Of a DNA stretch of 64,000 nt, positions 47,542 to 59,500 are shown in pieces. Each line of letters opens with the position of its first letter. Within the stretch, counting starts at the first letter, position 1. The notes beneath the pieces were generated by a model, which had not been told where the DNA came from, did not search any database, and saw only the letters and a program-made list of their open reading frames with translations. The stretch comes from Dendrolimus kikuchii (taxonomy: Eukaryota; Arthropoda; Insecta; Lepidoptera; Lasiocampidae): contig CM034405.1 of the NCBI GenBank assembly GCA_019925095.2, positions 9,312,401 to 9,376,400 on the forward strand, given 5' to 3'. The position numbers were made by a program, and so were the translations under genes.

Positions 47542-50500
47542 TGAGTTTCAGCCAAATCGGTCCAGTAGTTTTTCCGTGAAAACGGAACAGACAGACAGAC
47601 AGACAGAGTTACTTTCGCATTTATAATATTAATAGGGATGTAAATGATTAAAATTATTAATTTTTATTAGGCATCTATAAATAAATATTCGAAACACATT
47701 ATTTTGTCCCAATCAATCAAATCAGTCGATGGGTAAACATTGATTGCGTTCAAATGACATGCGGCCAAACGACCGGCGCAATTTAATGTTAAATTAATGT
47801 GTGGAAAATAGAATACTTGGTTCAAAAACCCTTCCCTTGGTTTGTCATGTGATATTGCTTCACAGAAATTGATCCTTACAAACTACCAGTGCCGAAAATA
47901 GGGCGGTGCCACCGGTGCCCAGGCACAGGGCGTAGACTCTGGGGGGCGCAAGAATGACCAGACCAGGCAGGACCATTATTTTTTCGGTGTGCTCCTGATA
48001 CATTCCCGCCGTGCCCCTAGTGCTCGATTCAAACACATACGTACAGTCAAGTTCATTAATACCTATCATTATCAAAAACGTCTGTTAAATTAGACAAAAC
48101 ATCGCGCTTATGTTTTTGGCAATGCACGAGCGTATTTGTGTTCTAGTTCTTTAAAAAAATAGATTTGTCTTCCAAAATATTAGATAATTGGTCCACCAAC
48201 ACCAAGGTCCTTGTGCGTTATTTTATCATCCTGAATGAAATAAAGTAGGCCTATACATAGCATTGCTCTAGCTAGGGTACAAAAACAAGGGCGCAGTTAT
48301 AAAAGCTCGCGTAGGGCGCATAAAAGTCAATTTACGGCACTACAAACTACATTATGATTTGGTATAATATAATAATACAAAATGTGTTTATTTTTTCAAA
48401 ATCAACCAATTCGATTCTTGCCAAAGGTAATAGATTTTTCAAAAATCTAATTGGGACCATTAGATTTTTGAAAAATGTTTTGTTTTTTTTGTCAAAATTG
48501 GCCTCGTGACTTTTGAATGTTTTTCTCTATTTAGCAAAGCTTAGGATTTGGCCCTGAACGCCCACTTGAAAAATTCACCTGTATACTCGCCCAGGCACAA
48601 AATTTCTAACGCCGACCTCTTATACCATTGGACTGACTTGCTGTATATAAATGACAATAGAATGGAATATTTTTTATTGTAAAATCAAATTAAGATAACA
48701 ATACACAAAAATAGCTTATAAATAGGTACAAATGTACAAAATTATTGTATATAGTAGTGTAATGATAGGGCCATTTATATATATCAGCTAATTTCACTTC
48801 ATCTTATAAGAGACAGAGGAGACGAAATGTAATGCGCTGAGTACTCTAGCGTCTATTTACCGTGCCCGTCCTAATTTAATGCCTTTAGAATTTAGATGGT
48901 CATTTTTTAACATGTAGTTTGTGCTTCTTTCTTTTATTTTCTTGTTTTGGTTCTTAAAGAAGCCTTCAAACTTACTCTAACTCATATGAATAAGACCGCT
49001 TGTCTCTATTCGCAAAAGTCCTGAGGCGACCTTATGTATGTTAGGTCTATCTCAAATACGACGGTATGGCTGATACATCCCATAGCACGTAACTTGTAGC
49101 AATATATTGTACTTGACCTATAAATTAGATACAAAATTTAATTTTATACAAATAAATTAATACTCTTTTAAAAGTGTTATGAAAATCACGTTGTTTTTCT
49201 CTTTATTTACAAATACCCTTAATAAGTAATTTTTAAACATCAGGTAAATAGTAACATGTTAAGTGGAAGTTACGAAATAAAGAGAAAAACAACGTGAATT
49301 TAATTATAATGATACTTTTAAAAAAGTATTAATTTATTTCTATAAAATTAATATTTGTATCTAATTCATAGGCCAAGTGTATTATATTGCTACAATGTTC
49401 CATGTGCTGTTTCAGCCATACCGTCGTATTTGAGAGACATTACGTGTGCCTCGTGGCTTAGTTTCCAGGAGCACGTGATGTCGGAGCCGGTGGCGGGCGT
49501 GGTGGGGCACGCGGAGCTGGTGCGCCTGCGCGGCGAGGTGCGCGACGCCACCGGCGCGCACCCCACCCTCGACCTGCCCCCCGGCGAGGACGAGCCCAAC
49601 GACCACGTGGTATGAATATCTATATCATACCTTCTAATTATTATAGTCATGTTTTAGCAAAAAAACTTCTGGTGAACATTTTTTTAAGTAAAAGAAAATA
49701 TAGGGAGTGTCATAATAAACGGATTTTATATATTGGTTTTTACATCAATATATGGGTTTTTACATATATATAACTAGCTTACCATAGTCACATGTTTGTA
49801 AAAACCAACTACCGCATGTGTCACATACAATGATTTTTAACACACTTACGAGAAAACATTACAATAGGTAAAGAAACAAACATAAATATCAGTCGGAAAA
49901 TCGCAACAATCTTTGACGTTTCTAATCTGAAAATGAAAATTAGAACTATATGTCTCGTTTCATTTTCTCTATAATATTAAACCGAGGTAAATGTAATGAT
50001 CTAAAACATTTCGAAGGAGGTTCCTATATTCAGCTTATATATTCTCGTAATGTGAAACTCCTTGGTGGATTTATATTTTCACTTATCTCCTACTTATTTT
50101 ACCGCACGTTCCGTTGTATGGTGCGTAATTTTTAATTTTCGAACAATGTATACAGGCTTCATAAATGCATTTTTTGAACAAATCTGTTGATTTTTTTTTT
50201 GCGTCTTGAGTCAAACCATAGCCATAGATAAATTTTATTGCTGTACATCACTGGCGGATGTAAACATTTGCCGTTAGTGGGCTATTTAAATTTTAGCGCT
50301 CCTACATTTTATATGTCCAATTCATTTAACGAGTACATCACGCTAATTCACAAGCTAATAATAATAGAGTTAAGTTTCCTAGTTGCATAGGAGTTTAATT
50401 AAATAATGTAAGCATAAACTGATTTTACGTTCAATGTACAATAGGCTTCAGACGAAGAGGCACAAGCTATAAAAGAACGTATAATTGCGGCTCGAAGAAA

Positions 50501-53500
50501 AGTTCACAAGACCACTGGTGAAGAAGTAGCTGCCAGGTGGACTTTCGAAGAAGGCGTAAGTTTCAAAACTTAGTCATTAACAAGTTTATATTATTACTAA
50601 TATTTTTTTCACTTGAAACCCTCAACTACACTAAAAACTGTATCTGGAAACAAATACGATGAATTCAAGCAATGTCTATATAGTTAATCCTTAAGACAAT
50701 TATATACTTATCGATATACCAAAAAGCCGCAAGACTAACACTATCACTATCTCGTAATATACCAAGAAAATATACCCATTTCATACAAGTCATACAACTC
50801 TTATATAAACAGAGTGAGACAACAACACAATTAACGATCATGTGCACAAACACGATCTGCACTCTCATCGCGGACACATATGTGCTAATAGTGAGCTAAA
50901 GGGTTAAATATACGTGGGACACTCAGAAAGTTTTGCGAAAATAAAAATAAAATGTTCTGTAGATAAATGTTTTTTTATTAAATCTTTTCAAAGTACTCAC
51001 TAGGTCAGCGCTGTACAGAGGTTGACCCAGGAGTTTGACCAGCGTGCTGTCCAGGAAGTCCCTCGTATTGAGCGCAGTATGGGCGGGCGCGCTGTCGTGG
51101 CGGAGCAGTAGCCTGCGGAACCTTGTATTTGGCCGCTTATTGTGCACAACAGAGAAAACTACTGCCAAAAATTTGGTAGTATACCATTCGGCGTTGATGC
51201 TTCTTTGGCTCCGTAAAGGAATTGACATTTGACACAATTGAAAAAACTCGCGATCAAAATCTTCCCCCCGCTTCTAGATCGCTTCACTTTGGTAGGCGTA
51301 GATACGTTTTGAAATACCCAAACCGTCGACTGGCGCTTTGTATCTGGATCGTATTGATAAATCCAGGACTCATCATTTGTTATGGTTGTACAGCACCCAG
51401 CGTGAAAATATCCTCCTCACGCGAAGATGCAGATGTAGAATCTCGTGAGGGCTTCCCAATGCATTCTGCAATGCTGCTGCTGAATCTCTTGATACGTAAC
51501 TCGCCTATTGTCTTGGATTAAATTTTTCACTGATAGCACATTTTCTTCCGTAACAGCCGTCAAAGGACGACCACGTCTTTCTTCATCTCCCAACATTAGT
51601 TGACCGCGCTTGAATTCGTTGTACAAACGATACACGGTTGCCTTAGATGGGCCTTCATCCATGAATGCCATTTGATGCCGTCTATCGTACGATTCGTCCG
51701 GTTTCAGGCGACACTTTAAATCGTAAAAAATCATAGCGTGAAAATGTTTCCGGCGCAGATTCATTTTTCAATGAGATACGATAATTTAAATTAGGTCGCT
51801 AACAATGTGGAGGGAAATTTTGAAATTGTAACGTATCTATTTTTAGTTATAAATAAACATATTTTCAAAATCTTATACTAATATATAAAGCTGAAGAGTT
51901 TGTTTGTTTGAACGCGCTAATCTCAGGAACTACTGGTCTGATTTGAAAAATTTTTTGAGTGTTAGATAGCCCATTTATAGAGGAAGGCTATAGGCTATAT
52001 ATCATCACGCTAACACCAATAGGAGCGGAGCACCAATGAAGAATGTTTCAAAATCGGGGTGTTTTGAAAACAAATTCCACGCGGACGACGTCGCGGGCAC
52101 AGCTAGTAGATTATAACTGGCCAGTCTCTCATACATAAAAACTTAGCAATACTTTCTGAATGGCCGGTATATACCTATATAGAATATCTTTTACCAAATT
52201 TCATGAAAGTTGATTCATATCCAAATCTGTTAAGAGGGAACTAATAAATTCACTTTGTTCATAATATACAAGATTAATAACAATTATATTAATATTTACA
52301 AAAGTCAACAAATTTTAAATGTTTCTTTGTATAATCTTTATTCGGGTTTGAAAGGAAGAAAATATTTAACTGATTTTTTACGCCTGTTTTGTAGATATAG
52401 CTAACTGTTTTGAAGCTTATAACCCAGTATAAAATATCTTCTTCAGATCAAGAGACCATATTTCCATGTGAAACCATTGGAGCGATGTCAGCTGAAAAAT
52501 TGGAAGGCCTATTTGGAATGGGAAAAACAGCATGGGTCACTGAAACGAGTGCTCGTTTTGCATGAACGTTGTCTTATTGCATGCGCCCTTTACGAGGAGT
52601 TTTGGATGAGGGTGAGTGTTTTTTCTTCATAATTATAACATTTTATATATGAAACACTCCAATTATGAAACTTGTTCATTTTGGTATTGTTCCTATCAAT
52701 GTGTGCACTGCTAGTGTGCCCAAAGCGACATACATATACCAGCCCACCACTTTCCTGACTCGGCTCCTACCAGAGACTTTCTTTGGGCAGGTCGTCTGTC
52801 CATCGGATTACTATATGTGTATTAGAGAACTTGTTTACTCCATTGGCCTTGTGCTGCATCGTTTACCTTACTTGTCTTACGTTCTATGACGCATATACAC
52901 AATCTGAGAAAACTTTCAATCATAAATTAATAGTGACAATAATAATTAACTAGTGCTATATCTTTATTTAGTATATGTATTGCCGAAGCAAGTAAGTCGT
53001 GGTAGCGTAATGGCTAGCGCACGTGCCCCAGAATCAAAGGGCGCGGCTTCGATCCTGACCGGAATGCATGCACCACTTAGTCAGTTTTCTGATCTAATGT
53101 GCATATTGTTACAATTACCACGTGCTAACAATGGTGAAGGACAACGAGAATTTGCTACATTTCGCATACATAACAATTAGAAATGTTGTAATTCTTATAC
53201 ATACAAACAAATATGTATGTTTGCATGGTAATAACCATGCCTGTTTAGGAGTGGGCAGAGAGTCGATGGATTTTCATTTGCTATGATAACATCTGTCATA
53301 TTTAAAGTTTATAACTATAAGGGCATGTTGATATTAGTGTGGACATATTATTTGTCACAGCTAATAAAGTTCCTCGAAGAGCGTTCAGACACCGATCCGG
53401 AGCTGGTAGCCGTCGAGCGCGAAGTGCTCGAGCGCGCTTGCACCGTGCACCACTTGGACAAGCCCGAGCTGCACCTCCACTGGGCGCACTTCGAGGAGGC

Positions 53501-56500
53501 GCAGGGCAACAGCGCCAAGGCGGCCGAGATCCTCGACCGCATCGAGAAGACTTGCCCGGGTCTAGTGCAGATACAGTACAGGTAATATGTACTATTATTT
53601 AAATAATGCTTAAGAAGTTTATAATTCTGCTCATTAGATGGGTAATTCGACTTTTACACATATTTTTCTAGGCTAAGAGAATTTTAAAAAGTATATGTTA
53701 AAAATGCTCAACAAATTTTATTGAGCCTATTTTCGTTGATTGTATTTATGTATTTTTTAAGATAATATTTAATACTTATCTACGTGCGTATGCCAACCGT
53801 AAATTTGGAATTTCACTACTATATTGTGTAGCGGCATATTTATATATAGAACTTCCCTAGGATTCCCGGGACACAAAGTATTAAAGCATTTAAAAAAAAG
53901 GATGTAATCTATTGTTTTAGTAGAAACTGTCGGAAAGCTAATTTTCGTACATCCGAACAACTTCTAACCGCTTCCGGGAAAACACATTTTATTACATTAA
54001 ATTTGCTTTGATCAATAAAAAAAATCACATTGTAAACCATATTTTTGTCATCTGGCCAATTTAAATCATTTCCAGAAAAATTCCCGCGGGGTTCCCAGGA
54101 TAAAAAGTAGCGCAGACTTTAAATCTAATAATTAGCTGTCGATCAGCGAAAACCCCATCGAAATCGGCCCAGTAGTTTTTACGTGATGGACGTGAATCAT
54201 GAACAAACAGACAAGAGATCTAAAAAAAATTGCAGCGTGTTCTCCATCGTTTAAATATGTTTAATTCTAGTTGTTTTTTAAAATAGCTTTTATGCGCAGG
54301 TACGGCATGTCTAGAATTTCATAATATTCTTTATTGCACATAAAAACGCAATACACATACACAGAGTTGACAATTCCGCTAGTACAATCGGTACTGTTAT
54401 CGCTGATAGCGATTTCTTTCAAACAACTCTGCCCTACTAATTGTATTTGCAGTAATCATCATTTTTAGGTAATTCATTTTTTGCAGAAATGGTATCTATA
54501 CATAAAACTTGACTTTTTTGTTGTTTTTTAAATACACTAAAAACTTACATAGCATGTATATGCTGTTTAGATATCTAAAGATATGTTTACCGCGTTTTTC
54601 TCGAAACCTTCATTTGCAAGTACTGTGTTTGCTATAAGGTGGGCAAAACCTTCTGGAGATAATTTTATAGATTACTATCAGACCCTTACACTTATTACCA
54701 AATTCAGCCATGTGAATCCAATAGTTTTTGAAAAATAATATTGTTATAGATGAACGGGCATGATGAGTTTTGTTTTTGTCATAATATAGAGCCTAAAATT
54801 AATCTTTTTAAATAAAAATCACAAATACATACAAATATGCCTTTTTCCCAGAGGGGTAGACAGAATCGATGGATCTCCACTTGCTATGATCTTGGGTGTT
54901 TTTATTTCACTATTATGCAGAATATCTGCCGTTTCATTATGTTACAGTTTTACACAACTAAAAATTACTCACAGTGTACCTGTGTAGTAAATCAATTTTA
55001 ATCCACTCGACAGTGTACGAATCGTGTAAGTGGGACAGAGCTAAAAATGCATAGCAAGCAACACTCTATGTTTTGCCCTTTTAAGTAAATTTCATTATAG
55101 ATGTGATGTGTCAGAAACCGATACGCCTTATCAAAACTGCCAATCGGAATTATAAGTCGTGTAATACTGTATGTCGCGGTCTGCCGGCACTAACTATACC
55201 ATCCACACTGTAGTCATACACTTGTTTTGTCAGTCTCTTTTCCGCCATTCTCTCTACACGTCCAAACCGTTTAATAAAATAATAAATGCAAATTTATATA
55301 GACGCGTGAATCTGGAGCGTCGTCGTGGTGATTATGAAAGATGCTGTCAGCTGTACGAGGGTTACATATCCGCGGCGAAGAACAAAGCCGTGGCTTCTGC
55401 GCTTTCCATCAAATACGCGCGCTTCTTGTTCCACGTGAAGAAGGACCCGGCCGCCGCGCGGAAAGTGCTGGACGAGGCCATCGCCAAAGACCCTTTGAAC
55501 CCGCGCCTCCACATGCAGAGGCTCGACTTGGCTTTGCATGTGCCTTCAGTCACATATGAAGAGCTTGAAGGTAAGTAACTCATTGTGATACTATTATCTC
55601 ATTTAATTAAGAGATTTCATTTATTTATCTATTTTTTGGAATAATAGTACATTATGGTACTAGTGTGTAACATTGGTGATTACCGCCGAGGCGCCATTGA
55701 GACTCGAGCCGTAGGCGAGGGTCTTAAGAGAGCCGAGGACGGTAATCATCAATACACACGTGTATCATACGACGTTTTTCAACACACTTGTGAATAAAAT
55801 AACAAGAAAAACTCATTTTATTTAGTAGATAAAAAAAAGTTATATATGAGTGAAAGTTTTATTTATTAAACACGTACGAGTTAAAATTATCTATTTAAAT
55901 AAGAAGTTGCATGAAATGAGCAAGCAATAGGAACATTAATTTGTTTGTTCTATAGAACACGATCTTTTTTTTTAATAAAAACTTTTTTAAGAACAAAGCA
56001 ACTCAACCAATAAAATTTTTAAAATAAAATTATAACTCACTAGTGAGTTATAATGTTTTTTACTCACAGTTTGATAATGGGTGTCATTCTGTGCCTAATT
56101 GCGGTGACCATAGAGCCACTTTATGAGCAAGTGTGTTGAAAAAGTATTTTTCAACACATTTGCTAAAAAAATGTATTTACGAAACCTGTACGTATAGCTT
56201 GTTCGAAAGTTAAAAAATACCCACCATACAACATAACGTGCGGTAAAATAGGTATTCTCACATAAGTACCATGCGGTGCGGTAAAAGGTACTTAGGTGAA
56301 AAAAAAAAACCCACCAAGGTTTACATTACGAGAATAAATAAGTTGAATAGTCCAACACCTCCGTGGAAGCGCTTTTGATCAAAATACATTTGTCTCACTT
56401 TAATACCATAAAGAAAATGAGACAAAAGATGTATTCCCAATTTTCATCACGCGCACGTGGCGTCATTTTCATATTAGAAACGTTAAAGATTGTTGCGACT

Positions 56501-59500
56501 CTCCGACTGATATTTTTTTATTGCTCAAGTTCAGCATACAGGCAGATGGCCCACCTCATAGAAAGTGGTTACCATCTTATAGACGTTTGCAACACCAAGA
56601 ATGATACAAATACTACAAAGGGAGCCTGGAACCTGGCCACTAATGCCGGAACACAACTCAAGTTGTTATAGTGGCGCACTCTAGGCCAGGGGTGGTAACC
56701 ATCCAGATGGGTAAATACCCTACCACCTGGCTGTGGGTCGTTTTGTCGCCTTTTACGACAGGCCGCCCGGCTGCAGGAAATTGTATTTTTTCTCAGTTAC
56801 TGCACCGATAAGAATTTAGGTTTGTTTCATTAGTACTGTTTTCTCGCAAAATGTGTTGAAAAATGTTGTATGACATACATGCTGTTATTGGTTTTTATAA
56901 ACTCGAGAGAATGGTAAGCCCTTGAGAAGTCTACTTGTTTCTAACAAATTATCTAACCTCACTAGTATCATAAATTACCATTATGCTTTGTGAAAAAAAT
57001 ACCAGAATCATATTAATAACATAAACATTATTTGAAATGATTTGATGAGTTAAAGTGCAATCTATGAATATTTGAAAATATAAACAAATTTATTACAAAA
57101 TCAATATTTTCCTTTTCATTGCCGTTTGAGATTCTTTCACAGAAATTGATTCCTACAAGCTACATTATGATTTGGTATAATAATACAGGTGTTTTTATGT
57201 TTTCAAAATTAGCCAATTTGATTCCTGACAAGGGTAACTGATTTTTCAAACATCTAATGAAACCACTTTAGTTTTCGTCAAAATTGGCCTTAGGACTCCT
57301 TTTTTTCGCTATTACACATAATTTAGGATGTGTTCCTGAAGGGCTCACTTGAAACATTGAAGCTGTATATTCTAAAAAAGGTTATTTTATACGAATGATT
57401 ATATAAAATGAATAGAACTTTTCCTTTACATTTTGGCATGTACTTGAAATCACATACAAACACTTGAATGTTGTTTATTGGTACATTATGGCGATCCTGT
57501 GTTGTATGCGCAGTGCTGGTGCAGTCGTACGAGAGGCAGGAGGGCGCCGAGCTGGAGGTGAGCGCGGGCATGGCGTGGCGCTGGCGCGAGCTGGCCGAGG
57601 AGCTGGGCCCCGCGGCGGCCGCGCGCCACGCGCAGCACCACGCGCGCGCCCTCGCCAAGCACCTGCGCAAGCGCGCGCGCAAGGAGAAGCACGAACCACC
57701 GCCGCCACCAGCGTTAGTCTCTACATATCCATTTAACATCTAAGCATCATCTCCACGTGTACTATATTATAGTACACATTTATTTATTCTGCTCCTCCTA
57801 ACCTTAAGGAACATTCAAAATTCCTACTTACCTCTCATACAAAAATACTTGCACACACTTCTTCATTCTACACCAGCTACTGAGCCGTACAGAATATTCA
57901 ATAGTGAAAAGATAGTGAAACTAAATCTAAAAGTGCGAGTCTACGTGGAGTACAGAGGCCTACAATTTTAATAATTTAATATATACCTACTGACATTTTT
58001 TTTAACATGGACATTGTACTCGTTTCTTTTCAGTGATTTCCTAGTTTAATTACTCAAACACAGATAAGACTGACTCTCCAGATTTATTTTTCACAAAAAC
58101 AAATTTGAAGAAAGGAGATGCATTTTTTACGATTCAATAATATTTTGTAGCTGAATAGTAATTAATAATAATGATTTATTTATTACAGATACACAAATCC
58201 ATGTCAGTTAAACAGATAGGAATTCTTTTGACGACGTAAACGCCTTAACTCAAATATCTAAGTTGTTTACCGTAAATAACTTATTACGTAATCCGAATAA
58301 AACTAAATGTGTTGTTTGTTAGTCTCAATGTAAACTTAATCTAGTAGATTCTACTGTATTCTTAGGCCTTAACCTAAATCAGAAGCTCCAGTGGGGCGCT
58401 CATATATCTGGTCTCTCAAAAAACCTTAGTTCTGCTGCATAAGCAGTCAGAAAAGTTGGCAGTTCACTGGCGAAGAGACTGCTAGATTAGTTTATTTTCA
58501 TAGTATCATGTCCCTATGGTATTTTACTTTGGGGCAACACTTGGAGACTATATTGGTTTTACGAAAAAAAGCCATAAGATCAATTTGCAACCTCGGCCCT
58601 CGGGAGTCTCCTAGGGAACGCTTTAAGAAAATTCTTAATAATACAATTTATATTCGTAATCATTTGAGTGCCTACAAGCAATATAAGGATGTTCATAATT
58701 TCAACACTAGGCATAGTAATAGTCTGATATTATTAGCTTTTAGACTGCAGAAAGTATTGCCCTCTTTCTTGGGGGTTGGTATACGCCTCTTCAATAAGAT
58801 TCCAAATGAAATGTTAGATCTGCCTTTCAGTAAATTTAAAACTAAATTAAAAAGTATCTTGCTTAAAAGTAATCATACTATTAAAGAATATTTAAATGTT
58901 AAAATTTCATTTACGTAGCAGCTCGCTCCAGCCTTTTATACTATCTTCTATATAACATTTTAACCTTGCCAAACATGTGAGTAATTTATGGAGAAATGTC
59001 GTAGTACAAACTTAGTATGTTTCGTCATTATTATAACAATAATAATATTCTTCTTCCATCTTGTTGTCTTTGTCTTACTGAATATGCACAACTCCATTAA
59101 TTTTTCGAAAAGTTATTCTGTTACATACTTCTTTATGGAACTTATAAAAAAAGAGCCTGAGATATAAATAGAATAAGTAATATAAACAACAAGCTAGACG
59201 TGTTGCTGGGGAGTTTTTTGCCGCTTCTTCTCCTTAACAGCATAGAATAGGAAACAATTTAAATTCAACTTATGTATATGTATGATCTCCAGTGTTCCCC
59301 AGTGGAACTTATTTTGAATAAAAACTCGAATTTGAATATTAATTGACTGTTTATCGTTAATTTTAGATGTTGCAGCGTCTTAATCCATTCTATTAACCCA
59401 GAAGGGCCGATCTTGATAGCAAAATTGTACGTTTCAGAGCGTCAAACGAGCAGATTACTACGACGAAGAAGAAGGAAAGCGGCAGCAGTAACACCACGAG

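Noticed and set aside
52992..53175. tRNA gene (A and B box)
   Set aside because: No full cloverleaf. A second copy at 62108 shares the same non-tRNA 3' part, so it is a SINE.
57475..57739. Antisense and alternate-frame ORFs over PRPF39 exon 15 (also 59413-59721, 53339-53602, 55294-55583, 62550-62830)
   Set aside because: GC-rich exons are open in several frames. Only the frame continuous with the spliced PRPF39 or minus-gene model shows conserved HAT or coiled-coil residues.
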